Shown: positions 1-16,046, numbered from the stretch's first letter. The stretch is 64,000 nucleotides of DNA from Juglans regia (GCF_001411555.2 NC_049909.1:16285623-16349622); one strand, 5' to 3'. The notes: generated from the sequence alone by a model not told the origin. Numbers and translations: made by a program.

Positions 1-560
1 TACTTAATGGATCAATCCGAACGCGATTCGTTAAGAATTTCGTATCAAAATCTCAAACTCTAACATAACTCATTAAGATAACCGATTGACACGATATGAC
101 CTATTTTAATTTGTTACTCAATACGAAATAGATTGATACGATACGACACGATCTGACTTGTTTTAATCCGTTTGACCTGATTGATTTTATATAAATATTA
201 AAATATAAATAATATCTATAAAAAAAAAAATTAAATACAAATTCAAAATTACAATACAAACAATAAAAATACTGACATTAAAATTTCAACAATACCAAAT
301 ATGATAAACACACAATTACATAAATATGATAAAACACACATTATAATAATATTAAAATTACAATCTCAAATATGATAAACATATATTATAAAATATTAAT
401 ATTATAATTTTAAATCTAAAGGTATAAATATAAATTTAATTTTCTTAATAAATCATAATAAATTAATTTATTAGTGACTCGTTAAATAATCATATCATAA
501 CATTTCAAGTCGTTTTTACCCGAATCTATTAAAACCAAACTCAAATTTATTTTTATCGCA
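1..560. repeat. AT-rich dispersed repeat, possibly truncated by the window edge
   Basis: No coding potential is visible. The first 180 bases and the stretch from about 475 to 560 share a vocabulary of short words (ACGATACGA-like runs, GACTCGTTAA, CCCGAATC). Between them lies a nearly pure A/T core. Related-looking arms around an AT-rich middle resemble a non-autonomous transposon remnant. I see no exact terminal repeats or target duplication, and the left end may lie outside the window. Confidence 0.3.
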
Positions 561-1500
561 TCACGTTCGTTGCATTAAGTGATGGTGTCATATATTGCCC
601 ACCGTATTCCACGCATCAAATAAATGATTTCGCCCCATTTTTTTGTCAGATTCTATGACACAGTCCTTTAGAATACTAATGATGCGTTTGGAAAGAAAGA
701 AAATTACCGACATTTTTTAAAAATAAAATAAAATAAACAGAGAATTAAACTAAGGAAAATTTGTCAGAATTTCTCTCAACGTGAAAATTAGACTATGGAA
801 TGAAAGTGTGGGGCATTCCCCTTCTACTGTGTCCACCAACCCAAATAGAAAAAAGAGTTGCTGAGAATCACGTGCAAAACTTTGTAAAAAGGTCTTCATT
901 AGTCGGTTTTGGTGCTAAAAAGGGGCTGAAAATACGTGATATTTTTATATTTTATAATTGTAAATATTAATTCTTTTTTATTAATATAAAATAAATATAA
1001 TCTATCACATTTATAAAAAATGCAACCAATTTATAAGTTTATTTTTAAAAGAGCAATATTGAATATAATCATAAGTGTGTAAATCTAACACATTCTCGAG
1101 TCTACTAAGAAAATGTTGATTTTTTTAATGTGGACCTCAGATTCTTCTTAGGTTTTTTAAATAAAGTATGCAAAATTTGCACAAATTGTATATAATATTA
1201 TTATTTTTTTTTAAAAATAGATAATGCTAGATATAGTTTTGGAATGTATAATCTACCTTATCCATGAAGAGTAAACGAGACTTAAATTGTAAATATTATT
1301 TAAAAAAAAAAAATTAATTATTTAATTTAAATTAATATTTTTTTCTTACTATTATTTGCACAACAAAAATCCGAATCATGAAATGTTAAAAATTAAAAAT
1401 AATATTTATAGTAAATAAGTAAATATAAAATTTGTATAAAAAAATTTAATAATAAATATTATTTTTTTAAAAAATAATTACACCATATATACGTATTACT
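561..1500. other. Intergenic AT-rich stretch with MITE-like debris
   Basis: No gene is seen. From about 1040 to 1490 there are phrases such as ATGCAAAATTTGCACA, GAGACTTAAATT and long A/T runs. Very similar phrases recur near 8.8, 15.2, 16.1, 47.8, 48.1 and 61.6 kb, so this is probably a degenerate copy of a short dispersed repeat. The remainder is plain upstream DNA of the CK2 beta gene. Confidence 0.35.
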
Positions 1501-1519
1501 TAACATTATTCCTAAAACA

Positions 1520-1957
1520 AAATATCTCTGTATGCTTTGGGAGCGGCGACCGACACGTGGACAAATCACTACCTCAAGGTCCACATACGATGCGCCTCTA
1601 GTAGGACCTATGACGATACGACATGTGTCCAATGCCTCTCTACCAAATCACCGCAACGAGACGAGACGAAAGCAGTGCACAAAGCACAATTGCTTTCGGT
1701 GCCGATTTATCGGCAACCACCACACTCCGACACCTCTTCTTCTTCTTTAAATCTCTCTCTCTCTCTCTCCATCTCACGCTCCGAAATCCGACGAGATTTT
1801 CTGAAATAGAGCCTGCAAGCACAAAAGAAACCCTAATCTTCGATACCCCGATGGGCTTTTCTTTTTTTAATTAATTTAACGATATGTTGTTTTGGGTTAG
1901 AATAATATACTGAGAGAGATAGAGGAAGGAGGAGGTATTTGGGTGAAGAAAGGAGAC
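1520..1957 (+). promoter_or_regulatory. Promoter/5' leader of the CK2 beta gene, with telo-box
   Basis: The base composition changes sharply from A/T-rich to mixed near 1530. A CT-rich tract lies at 1734-1775 (repeated TCTTC then CT dinucleotides). A perfect telo-box AAACCCTAA sits at 1828-1836. CT-rich leaders and telo-boxes are common near the start sites of highly expressed plant housekeeping genes. The true transcription start cannot be placed from sequence. Short ORFs in this leader look like chance. Confidence 0.5.
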
Positions 1958-5783
<3,826 letters not shown>

Positions 5784-7207
5784 TGCTGGAACTCCAAGCT
5801 TCCATTGGGCTGAGAAGTGGTATTGCTCAGCTTCTGTATGGAGTTGAGAATCGGTGGACTTCACAGGTCTCCCAAATTGATCACAACCGAAGCTTCATTG
5901 TTTTTCTATGTTTTAGGGAAAACTGTAAAGCTATTGCCAACCATGCAAAGCGAGTATTTTTTTCAATTTAGCTGCTTATCGGTGATCTTCTCCAATACTT
6001 TGTACTTTTCGGTAGTGTAGATACTGAAAATGGCTTTGTAGTTGGATTATTTCATCTTTGGTTTTTCTACTTCTTTTAGCTTAGCAGTGTGATTGTTGGT
6101 AGTTAAAAAAACTGTCCACTTATTTCCTTGATCCTCTCCAATGAACAGATTTTTATCAATTCTACATCATTTTTGTTTTTGAAATCAATTATTTTAATTT
6201 TTAATCTTTTTCTTTGTTATAATTCTATTACCATGTGAATATGGTATATTTTATGTGGGTGATGTAGTTCTCTTTTCTTTTGTTTTTAGTGTTGCTGTCC
6301 AAACATTCTGCTTGTCAATCCCATGTACAGGAGGGAAAAACAAGACAGGACAAGGACTAGAATTGTGCTCAAAATACATAAAACTATGTATGTATGTATG
6401 TATGTATGTCATTCCCAATTCTTCCCCATATTTATAAACTACTAGCTTTCCACTAGGAGTCTCAGGAGGTGCCACTCTGTATCCCTCGCAACAAAGGGAG
6501 GAGAAATGTTGGGCTTGCAGAAAAATCATACACCTCTGTATCTTGATGTTTTTATTGTCGAGATTAGATAGGACTTTGATGCATGAAATCATATGAATTT
6601 TGGGCCAAAAAGAGATTTCCTATAAATAAATTGCTTTATTGATCTGAGCCTTCTCAAATTCCAACCTGAGTCTTGAGGCCAATTAAGCCAACTTCTCCAA
6701 TATGATTCCTTTGCACTCTTCACAAACACACCCTATACATACTCTCTTTTCAACTTTTTTTATACTTATTTTACAACTCATTTTAAACCTATCAATATAA
6801 TTGTGTCACTTCATTAAAAAATAGTTTTGATTTTACTTGTAAGTTTATCATTTTCTTTCGTCCAAATGAGGCAAATCTTCACTTGCAAAGGCTTCTTTTT
6901 TTCTTTTTCTTTTTTTAACTTTTTTTTATCCCTTTTTTATTACTACAATGAACAGTAAAAGGTGGTAGGTCCTTTTCGAAAGGGGAAGGATGCCCTTTGC
7001 ACCATATTCTTGGTGCCATTTGTTTTCTCCCCTTTGGGGAGTAATTTGGTTCCACTTTTCTCTCCTTCGGAAGAAATGACACCATATTCTTGGTGTCATT
7101 TTTATGACCCCTTTTTAGACAAAAAAAAAAAAAAATGTTGCCTGTAAAGGGCTGCCCATTTATTTTTTTAAGCGCAAGTGTCTCTTTCCTCGATCCACGA
7201 ATTATTG
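5784..7207. other. 3' flank of CK2 beta and intergenic DNA
   Basis: The first 240 bases after the stop are probably 3' UTR. A (TATG)n tract lies near 6388-6412. Around 6960-7120 a phrase containing ACACCATATTCTTGGTG-like words occurs twice (near 7000 and 7078), a small internal duplication. No gene is seen. Confidence 0.5.
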
Positions 7208-7418
7208 TTTGTTTGTTTTCACATATGAGTTAAGTTAAAATTAAAATTAAAAATTGAATAAAATATTATTAGAATATATATTTTTTAATATTATTTTTGT
7301 TTTTGAGATTTGATAAAGTTAAACTGTTTATTTTATTTTGTATAAAAATTTTAAAAAATTATAATGATTAAATAAGATGAGATGAATTGAGAGAAGTTAC
7401 GAAAACAAACCGGACCTT
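7208..7418 (+). mobile_element. Family A MITE (GATGAGATG-type)
   Basis: This copy has the family layout: ends with GTTTG/AACAAACCGG words, ATGAGTTAAG near the left, the core TTGAATAAAATATTATTAGA, a middle GAGATTTGATAAAGTTAAA, and a right arm AAATTATAATGATTAAATAAGATGAGATGAATTGAG. The same order recurs at least ten times in the window. It has no coding capacity and is probably a non-autonomous DNA transposon. Confidence 0.7.
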
Positions 7419-9397
7419 AATGATTAAACTTTGTCTTTCCCCATTATGGCATTTGGCAAGGCTGGGATTGCCCATGAAAAGCTTTACAGTGTTTTCTCTT
7501 TCCCGTTGTTCTAATTTCTTGGGGGAGAAAAAAAAACTGAAACGATTTCTTATCTCTTCTTGCACAGAAATTCCCTAATTCTCTGCTTGAAATGATGTAT
7601 CCACCTCTCTTTAAATTCATATAAGGAATTAGAAATAATCAGTATTTATTATATATAGGTTTGTGAGATTCTAATATTGTCTTGTCTAGCCAGAATAAAA
7701 TTCTCCTCTTGCAGTCAATAATTACCAAGAAAATTGCATATTTGTGGGTTCTATAAATATAGAGTGTCATGAGTTCATGTGATCTGTTAGATCTACTTTA
7801 TGATAATAATAACTTTGTAAGTTTATTTTTATATAATCTCTTTGTGATGAAAATATTTATCATAAATATACAATGCATCCTCTTTACCATCTAGCTCCCC
7901 TCTACCTCTACCTCTAACATGTGATTCAGGGGGAAGAACTAGACATTTGTGGATTAAAGTGATTCTAATATGAAAGATACTCTAGCCATAAAGAGATTAT
8001 ACATATATAATTATATAAATTGACGTGATTTGATGTGATTTGTCAGATTATAAAATTATGTTTATTGTAAAATAAATTTAACGGATTAGATGAAGTCTCT
8101 TTAATTTGTGAGATTATTTTTATATAATTTTTTTTATAAATATAACACTGCTCTTCTAATATTTTGACGAAAACTATGTGAAGTGTTTCAGGGTGAGGAG
8201 CTGGCCCAGGTCCCATAATCTTGGGCCCTCTGCTCTTTCAGACAGGAAGAATCTGTAACTTGAGCCTATCCCAAGAAAGCCTCAAAATGGGCAACCTTAG
8301 ATTAATAAAATAAAAAATAAATAGGACCAAGTGTACTTCGGGTCAGAATGGATTTGGATTTCTGACAAGGATTTAGCCCATTTATATGTGTATGTATGTA
8401 TGTATCTTCAACATCAAATAAATGGAGATGCTCTTTTGTCCCTTTATGGGGCAGAATCTGTCCAATTTGAATTGAATTTACCTACTTGTTTGAGCCTGTC
8501 CCTGTCCCTGTCCCTGTCCCTTTCAGCCAAATCTATAATGGTAAAATAAATTGTGCTTGGCCTGGAATAGGATAAAGATATCGTGCTGTGCTTTCTGCTT
8601 AGTTCGATCTGGTCCCATATTGATTCAGTGCCTTTTATTGAGAGAATGGTTTAGATTTGCACTAATCCTAAATGCATTGCGCTCACCCTACTCTGCCTGT
8701 ACATGTAATCTTGAATCCTCTGGGTTTCTAATCCACACAGAGAGAATGAATTTGGTAAAGAAAAAAGATATTTATAGTTTTAAAGTGTGTAAGTTTCGCA
8801 CATTCTAAAATGAATAAATTTGAGATTCACATAAAAAAAAAAATATTATTTTAATAATAGATCTCAATTTTTATCAAATGAAATATACGAGATTTGCACA
8901 TTTTAAAATTATCTATAATATCATTTTTTAGTGATGGATTCTACTTTTTTTTATTAAAAAAAATATGAGATTTATATATTTTAAAATTATATCTAATATT
9001 ATTCTTTAAAAATAAAGAAAACGATTAAATAAATAGATATTAACATCCATAATAAACTATCATGTAATAAAACCAATCAATACACTTTTTTGGCTGTTTG
9101 ATCTACTCGTTCTTGATATCCTTCTATATAAGCCATAATGGAAGAATTAAGGAAGAGATAGGAGAAGGATGAGAAAAATGTGGTTGGAATTAATTTAGAA
9201 ATCCATAATAAATTATTAGACTGACCCATATAGGACAATCATCTTGTTATAATCATGATCATACACATGAACCCCAATCATTTTCATGCGTCAACGTCAT
9301 GGACTCTCAAAATTGCATTCAATATCTGGGCTCCGTGACATGCGTTAATTGTTTTTGGTGCACGCCACGTCCGTTTTGGAAATATTGTTTGTCTTTC
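7419..9397. other. Intergenic DNA with short dispersed repeats
   Basis: No gene is seen. Two copies of an AT-rich family lie at about 7755-7865 and 7985-8155 (TTGTAAGTTTATTTTTATATAA, then AAATTGACGTGATTTGATGTG). Relatives lie near 35.7, 45.3, 46.2 and 61.2 kb. A short (GTCCCT)n minisatellite sits near 8496-8523. From 8775 to 9010 another AT-rich family repeats GAGATTTGCACATTTTAAAA-like phrases. Confidence 0.45.
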
Positions 9398-9590
9398 GAG
9401 GGTGGGGCTATTCTGTCGCTTTATTTTTTCTGTTGACCGTACTGTTTAGTTATTTTTTTAATATATTTAAATATTTAAAAAAATATATCAATATATTTAA
9501 AATTATTTTTTTAATTATTAAATAATTAAAAAAAAAATCAAACGATCAATTTAAACGGTTCAAAATAAGAGGTAGAGCAGTGTTTTACTT
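9398..9590. mobile_element. Family B MITE (TATATTTAAATATTT core)
   Basis: GGGGCTATTCTGTCGC at the left and AGGTAGAGCAGTGTTTTAC at the right are imperfect inverted ends. They enclose a core of TATATTTAAATATTTAAAAA and TTTAATTATTAAATAATT. Four related copies lie at 14.65, 14.95, 46.4 and 46.75 kb. The element is non-coding, and its superfamily is not clear from the ends. Confidence 0.55.
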
Positions 9591-10202
9591 TAAATATATA
9601 GATGTTTAGATTCCTGGACATACAAAAACCAAGTAGAAAGTGGGTATTATTAGGTATCAAACAGGAAGAGCCCATTTCTGTCAATCTATATTCGTGTGTT
9701 AATGGACAGTACTACTGTCACAAGAGAGTAATTTTGTTTTTTTATTTTCTATTTCTTGAAAGCGAAACTAATAAGACATTAAACAAGAAAAATTGTATTT
9801 TTTAAAGGATGAAGTGACTTAAGAGTGAGGAAGATGATAAGGACAAAGGATGGGGATCCTTGATCATGCAAGGCCTTGAATAAGGAAAGGCAAAATTTGG
9901 ATAAGAACAAAATAAAGACACCCAATTTGCACATATATATATATATATATATTTATATGATCAGCCGGCTGCCTACGTACCTCTCATATATGGCATAAAT
10001 ATTTCAGCTATAAGCTCCAAGTAACAAAAACAACGATAGATAGAGGAAATATCGGTTACATTTTTCCAATCTTTTTTGAAGTCTTGATCATCAAAATAGA
10101 TGGATTAATGCCCAATCTGCGCCACCCAAGGGTGACCATTGTGTGCCACCGCAGTGGCAACAAGGTGGCTTTTGGGTGGTTTGGTTTAAGTTGCCTAAAG
10201 TT
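9591..10202. other. Intergenic DNA, with an (AT)n tract
   Basis: An (AT)n run lies at about 9932-9952. The sequence just before 10203 replaces what should be the rest of the 5' LTR of the neighbouring copia element and does not match its 3' LTR. No gene is recognised. Confidence 0.4.
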
Positions 10203-10290
10203 GGCTTGCTGGACTATTTGTTCAGGCTGGATATACTTATGAAGCAACTTAATAAGCTGAGCTTGAGATATTCCGTTGAGTTCTCTAACA
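10203..10290 (+). repeat. 5' LTR remnant (last 88 bases)
   Basis: It matches 13785-13872 over its full length and ends in the canonical CA. Sequence upstream of 10203 is unrelated to the 3' LTR, so the rest was deleted or replaced. Confidence 0.75.
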
Positions 10291-10291
10291 T

Positions 10292-10303
10292 TGGTATTAG
10301 ACC
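10292..10303 (+). other. Primer-binding site of the copia element
   Basis: TGGTATTAGACC lies one base after the LTR end and matches the plant initiator-Met tRNA complement TGGTATCAGAGC at 10 of 12 positions. Position and sequence together fix the LTR boundary. Confidence 0.75.
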
Positions 10304-11477
10304 ATGTTTTTAGTTGTTCTCAATTTACCAAAAACTCTATGTGGAGGTGCAACGCGCACTTTAGCGACGCTGCGCACACCAAAGAGGTGGTGTGGCATCA
10401 CCTAGTTTCTTGACAAAGCTTTGTCTCAGTAGTTGAGGGATGCAGGTACGACTGAGGCTGCTTGTGACGGCAGTAGCTGCCTTCTTGCGAAGATGCATTA
10501 TTCACATAAATAGTGCCCTAGTTGACGGTAGAAGATGACTCAAAAGTCATCTGGGCTTGGGCCATTCGGCCCATTTTATTTAAAAAAAATAACTCATCTG
10601 GGCTTGGTTAATTTTCATGGCCCAACACTAAAGAAGCCCATGTTTTTTTAATACAAAATAAAACACCAAAATGGCACACCTGGATTTTGAACCCAAGACC
10701 ACCTAATAAAATCAAAGGACAAGGTGCACCACTAGGCTACAAGTTTCTTTTGGTTTAAGTAGGGATTATAAATATACTTATTATACATTTGTTTTATAAA
10801 TAATAATAAAAATAAAGAATTTTCTTTTGCATGATTTGTATGCTTAGATACATGCATGCTGTTTTTTATTATTCAATAATGTTATATTATATGGGATCTT
10901 TTATTTAATATTTTAGATTAAATATCATTACATGTATGTGTGAATTGAACTGGATATATGCTTAGATACATGTTGTTTTTTATTATTATTCCATAATGTT
11001 ATTTTACATGTGATATTTTATTTAATTTTTTAGATTAAATATGATTACATGTATATGTAAATTGAACATGTGGATATATACTTATTTTATCAATTATGTA
11101 TGTTAGGCTTGAATGTTTAGATATTAGTCTTTATTTTTTTTAGTAATAAAATAGAAAATTTCTACTGAGTAGTCTTAGTTAATATTGTCAGTATGAATGA
11201 TATGCTAAAAGAATTGTAATGACCCCAATAAGAATTGTAAATGCACTGTATAACCAAAAGATTACGGTGACCCCAGTAAGAACTATAAATGCACTAATGG
11301 AAGAAAAAAAAATGGACTGTAATGATCTTAAAAAAACCATCTTTGTAGACTAATCCAACATGTTACTGTAGTCTGAGTAGCAGTTCTTGTAGACTAACCC
11401 AAAATGTTACTACGGTTTTAGTAGGTTCTATCTTTACATGTGATTAGGGCTAGATGATTACTTAAGATAGTGGGAAT
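10304..11477. other. Remnant interior of the copia element, non-coding
   Basis: Gag to integrase would be expected here, but only about 1.2 kb of stop-filled DNA remains. It includes a phrase repeated about 120 bases apart near 10840-11060 (ATGCTTAGATACATG, ATTACATGTATATG) and another near 11330-11420 (TTTGTAGACTAATCCAACATGTTAC and a close variant). These are small internal duplications. No recognisable protein is seen. Confidence 0.45.
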
Positions 11478-12361
11478 ATGGTTGAGACTCGGAAGAATAT
11501 GAGTGAGGTAGAATACATTTTAGGAGTTAAGATCTACAGAGATCGATCAAATAAACTTTTGTTTTTGTTCCAACAGACTTACATAAAGAAAGTTTTCAAA
11601 CGCTTCCTAATGAGTGAATGTAAACCCATTGACACCCCTATTGCTAGAGGCGAGATCTTGTCCAAAGAGATGTGTCCTAAAATTAAAAAAGAAATAGAAA
11701 AGATGGCTCGTGTCCCTTATGCTAATGTTGTGGGCAACCTGATGTACGCAATGATGTGTACTAGGCCAGGCATATGCTATGCAGTTAACTCTAGACTAGC
11801 TCACTGGAAAGCAGTCAAGAGAATTCTGAGATATTTCAAGGGAACTATAGACTATGTGTTGAGCTATCAAGGTTCGGATTTGCAACTAAGAGGTTACAGC
11901 GATGCTAATTGGGAAAGTGACCTAGATGAGAGCAAATCAACTATTGGGTATGTCTTTCTGCTCAACAATGGTGCCATTACATGGAGAAGTAAGAAACAAT
12001 GTTGTATAACCTTACCATCATAGAGACAGAATACATAACTTGTTTAACAGCAGTTCAAGAAGCTGTTTAGTTACAGAGCTTCCTCAAGTATTTAGACATT
12101 GGCATGGATACTTTAGATCCAATGATGATATTCTACGATAGCATGTCAGCTCTCTCATATATTAAGGACTCAAAGTATCATGGAAGAACTAAACATATAT
12201 ATATATATAAGATATCACTACATAAGAGATATAATAGCGCAAAAGGAAGTGATCTTGAAACACTTTTCTACGAGTCACATGGTTGCTGATCCCCTGACAA
12301 AGCCTATAACAAGAACTATTTTTGTGGCTCATGTTAGGAATCTAGGACTGCGTAGATTGTG
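11478..12361 (+). pseudogene. Degenerate copia polyprotein fragment: end of RT plus RNase H
   Basis: The reading begins in late reverse transcriptase: MSEVEYILGVKIYRDRSNKL, then VPYANVVGNLMYAMMCTRPG, LAHWKAVKRILRYFKGT and the RNase H start GYSDANWESDLDESKSTIG. About a dozen residues that normally sit between ICYAV and LAHWK are missing. An in-frame stop comes at 12021-12023. The reading resumes in other frames: SSIETEY, then MMIFYDSMSALSYIKDSKYH, and finally HMVADPLTKPI from about 12280. At least two frame changes and two stops show it is dead. It derives from the Ty1/copia superfamily; the precise lineage is not assigned. Confidence 0.85.
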
Positions 12362-13784
12362 AATGTAATTTGTGTTTCAGTTGACATTGAGATGCAAAAT
12401 TTCCTTGAATATTAATGCAACATGATTTTATTCAATTATTGTCTTTATTGTATTGTTTTCAGGATACATTCACAAGTTACGTCAACTGGTTTAGATCGAC
12501 TCACTCACACGAGCGATTTCTTTTGGTGCTTGAATAGCGAGTGGAGATGAGACATTGTGTCGTTAGGTACTTATCCAATGAGATAAATTGGTTGATACAA
12601 ATATATGTCGCCTTAGTGGGAGTTAAGATGAGGTCTATTGTATTGAGAGGACCTTGCATGGATACCTCATAATCCATTTAGCATGTGGTTAGCCAGATGT
12701 GATATCCTCTTTGACGCATTGGAGGCAAATAAATGGAGGAAGTCGGGTTAGATGCTTAAGTAGCAGTTAGACTAAGATCAATACGATGATGATATAAACA
12801 TATGTTGTTTGAATAAGAGAAATCCACCGTAGCATATATTTCATATTACATGTGCTTATTTAACCAAATGAGTAAGTGTGTAAATGATTCACTTCTTTCT
12901 CATTATGTGAGTCTCATATTTTAACAAGTGTCATTTATTTACATTTATTATGTCATAAGATGAATGTTGTGACACCTGCTACTTTGACATGTTGTTTATG
13001 ACCAGGATTGATACGGTCTAAAAAGGCATTACTGAGAAAGAAGGTCGACCAAAGTTGAATGACATGAGAGCAAATGGAAGACTATTCGACATCGTATTTT
13101 CGATGGCGTTTGCCGACGTCGAACTATGACGCTACACATTGGTAACGATTAAGATTGTGAACACATCGAAATGATTTGGAGGTAGTTATGCATTACTATG
13201 AGTTTTTAACTCAGGAGGATTTTGAAAATACTTGATATAATGCGATCGAATGAGTCTAGGACATGACAAGACACTTTAGAGATATTGCTATGTTGGTCTT
13301 TTTTAGGAGAGATTTGGTATAGTGCTCCCACTTTTCTTTTTACAAGTGTGCTTGGTGGTCGCACAATCTATTTGCTTGTATGAACAAAATTGAGAACGTT
13401 ATAAAGATGCAGGTATATGGTCATGCCCACTGTGTGTGAATGAGAGATGTAAGATGGAGGAACGCCCACATGGGCAAACCCCTCCTATGCCATAACGGCA
13501 TGTAATGCATGGCTTAATGACCATGTGTTACATGCTTAAGAATTAAAGTGACAAGCGACCACTTTATTGTATGGCTTAAAGGTTGGCTTTCCTTTAAGGC
13601 CAGTCGTATAAGATGCATAGGGAGGGTTATATATAGCCCCCCCTCAAATGGTTCTCAGATAATTTCACAAAAAGTATAAAATCTCTCTTTTTGTTCTCTC
13701 TTGTAAAAGTACTATGTGGATTTGTTGAGTATTACTCTAATTTGTTCTACGTAGTATACTTCATCACCAAGAGGAGACACTTGA
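12362..13784. other. 3' part of the copia element, including upstream part of its 3' LTR
   Basis: No ORF is seen. The LTR must start somewhere here, but I cannot find a convincing polypurine tract. GGTTATATATAGCCCCCC at about 13626-13643 looks like the LTR TATA box, which puts the U3 region before it, so the LTR probably begins near or before 13.43 kb. Confidence 0.4.
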
Positions 13785-13872
13785 GGCTTGCTGGATTATT
13801 TGTTCAGGTTAGATAAACTTGTGGAGCAACTCAATAAGTTGTGCTTGAGGTATTTCGCTGAGTTCTCTAACA
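13785..13872 (+). repeat. 3' LTR terminal portion
   Basis: The counterpart of 10203-10290, same length, no gaps, ending TTCTCTAACA. The TATA-like box about 150 bases upstream supports this being the downstream end of a longer LTR. Confidence 0.7.
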
Positions 13873-14535
13873 GTATGTATAGCCTCTAATTTCTCATTTC
13901 AATACTCTCTCAAACTAACGGGACACTAAAATATGACCCTAGAATATGCTCTGATACCATATAACATCTCTTCTGTAAATATTTCGTTAGGACTCGAACC
14001 CAAAACCAATATTTTTTAACATTGAAAATCATAAATTATTTCCAAATACTTAAACTAATAGGCTGTTTTTTTAGTGGAATAAGATATGACACCTTAGTAC
14101 ATTAACGAGAAAAGTATTTGGTTTATTATTGGGCAGTCTACACTTTTGACTAATTCAATGACCCCCTATGTTCATGAGCTCTATCATTAATATACATCTT
14201 ATCTTAATCATTCCTTTTATTGTTCGAATATCCCTTTTTATTATAGTCAATATATCCAATCAAGTAGATGAGATCCTTTACAAAACAAAAACAAATAAAT
14301 CCGATCAAGTTGATAATCCAAATACATCCAAAGGTGGATTTGAAGTTGTAAAAATATAATCATTCGCGTGAAATCTTGGAAATTAAGATATGATAAATTA
14401 ATAATTATATAATAAATAAATAGTCAAAATATTTTATTTATATATCAAGTATACCACTAATTTGAAAGTCTCTCAAATCATTGTGTAAAAATATTTATAT
14501 TTTTAAGACACAATAAAAACCTTCATCACTCTTTC
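13873..14535. other. Intergenic, with a fossil minus-strand primer-binding site
   Basis: GCTCTGATACCA at 13948-13959 is the exact reverse complement of the initiator-tRNA primer-binding site used by plant LTR retrotransposons. This suggests a second decayed element in minus orientation abutting the copia remnant. No LTR or protein can be matched to it. Confidence 0.4.
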
Positions 14536-14652
14536 TCGTTTGGTTACACAGATGAGATGAAATAAAAATTAAAAATTAAATAAAATATTATTAGAATATA
14601 ATTTTTATTTTAAAATTTAAAAAAATTGAATTATTTATTATATTTTTAGTAA
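14536..14652 (+). mobile_element. Family A MITE, 3'-truncated
   Basis: TCGTTTGGTTACACAGATGAGATG at the left is the family start, followed by the TTAAATAAAATATTATTAGAA core. It breaks off after TTGAATTATTTATTATATTTTTAGT, exactly where a family B element begins. Confidence 0.65.
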
Positions 14653-14855
14653 ATTGGGTAGTCTTTGTCTACATATTTTTTTTTTCCTTTTTTCTTTTCA
14701 TATATTTTTAATACATTTAAATATATTTAAAAAAATAAAAAACACAAATACATTTAAAATCACTTCATTAATCACTAAGTAAAAAAAAAAAAAAAGGACA
14801 AGTGGTCAAATAAAGTGGGCAAAGTGGGGAGGCAAAGTAGTGTTTTTCCTTTATT
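14653..14855. mobile_element. Family B MITE abutting the truncated family A copy
   Basis: GGGTAGTCTTTGTC at the left and GGGGAGGCAAAGTAGTG at the right are imperfect inverted ends around TTTAAATATATTTAAAAAAAT. It may have inserted into, and truncated, the adjacent family A copy. Confidence 0.5.
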
Positions 14856-14944
14856 ATTATGTCGATAGACGGAATGGTTAACTGTCAACGGGAGCTTCCG
14901 TTTCCGTAACGGCATGCCACCGTAAAGGATATCTAGAGTAGGAA

Positions 14945-15190
14945 AAAGCTAGTTTGCCCATTAATTGTTACCGCTCTATTTGGCTTGGGGGAAAAAAAGA
15001 AAATTTATTTTTATTTTTTATTTAATAATTAAAGAAGTGATTTTAAATATATTAGTATATTTTTTTATTTTTTAAAAATATTTAAATATATTAAAAAAAT
15101 ATGAATAGAAAAATGAAAAGAAAAAAAAGGTTACAAAAACAACTATCGATCAAGTAGAGCAGACTATTCTGGGTGGCAGAGTAACCCGAC
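14945..15190. mobile_element. Family B MITE, second nearby copy
   Basis: The core here is the reverse orientation of the 9.4 kb copy: TAATAATTAAAGAAGTGATTTTAAATATATT, then AATATTTAAATATATTAAAA. Ends carry GAGCAGACTATTCTGGGTGGC-type words. Confidence 0.5.
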
Positions 15191-15807
15191 TCATCTAGAG
15201 TAATACTAGATACAATATTAAGTTATGCAAATCTCGTGACTCTCTTTTTGAAAAAAAGTAGAATTTACTATAATTCTAAACTAACTAAGGCATGGGATTT
15301 ACACAACATTTATCATTTTCATATAGAGTAGGCGAGATTTACACAACTTAAACCAATAAATATAATTTCTCATATAACTAACTAGATGCCTTAGATTTCA
15401 AATTGAGTAGTTCAAACTTCAAAGACTACTATTCTATATGGTTGGAGAAGTTTTAGAAGTATCATGTGACATTCTTATGGGTGTGGTAAAATATTATAAA
15501 TACCATGTGATTTATATAAGCAAGACCCAAATAATTGGAATATGACTTCTTTATACTTTTCACCCGTTTTCTTTTAAATTTTACCTTCTAATATTACCTG
15601 TCTAAGATTGTTGATGTCTAACACTGCTGATGAATTAGCCACAAAAAGAAAATGAAACTCAAAAGTCAAACCATAACCTTTGATAAATACCTGCTACATC
15701 AGTAGTGTTACGTGACTGTTACACATTCAGTAGTTATAAACCATATAACACGTTACGTGGGCGTTACTCTTTTGTTGAGATTTGAAAGTCAAACCAAACC
15801 ATAACAT
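15191..15807. other. Intergenic AT-rich DNA
   Basis: From 15195 to about 15370 it holds a degenerate copy of the GAGATTTACACAA-type dispersed repeat also seen near 1.2, 8.8 and 47.8 kb. The rest shows no gene. Confidence 0.35.
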
Positions 15808-16046
15808 GCTCTTTTTGGATTTATTTGAAGCTGTATTGTATTTAATATGAGATGAGATGAGTTGAGATTAAAATTAAAATTAAAAAGTTGAATAAAATAT
15901 TATTAGAATATATTTTTTAATATTATTATTATTTTGGGATTTGAAAAAGTTAAATTGTTTATTTTATTTTGTGTGAAAATTTAAGAAAGTTGTAATGATG
16001 AGGTGATATGAGATAAGATGTTTTTGAAAAACAAACAAGACCTAAA
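15808..16046 (+). mobile_element. Family A MITE
   Basis: A clear copy: ATGAGATGAGATGAGTTGAG, AAGTTGAATAAAATATTATT, TTTTGGGATTTGAAAAAGTT, GAAAGTTGTAATGATGAGG, then AACAAACAAGACC. Among the best preserved in the window. Confidence 0.75.

Larger units (their letters stand above)
10203..13872 (+). mobile_element. Internally deleted Ty1/copia retrotransposon
   Basis: An 88-base stretch at 10203-10290 and one at 13785-13872 align without gaps, about 12 differences by eye (roughly 86% identity). Both end TTCTCTAACA. The left copy is followed at once by a sequence like the initiator-tRNA primer-binding site. Between them lies a degenerate copia reverse transcriptase/RNase H fragment in the same orientation. 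Gag, protease, integrase and most of RT are missing, and the 5' LTR is cut to its last 88 bases. The element is old and cannot move on its own. No target duplication can be read because the left LTR start is lost. Confidence 0.75.

Noticed and set aside
1532..1874. Small overlapping frames before the CK2 beta start
   Set aside because: They lie in the CT-rich leader, overlap in different frames, and resemble no protein.
11478..12361. Intact copia gene
   Set aside because: In-frame stops, frame changes and a missing block between ICYAV and LAHWK show it is a dead fragment.
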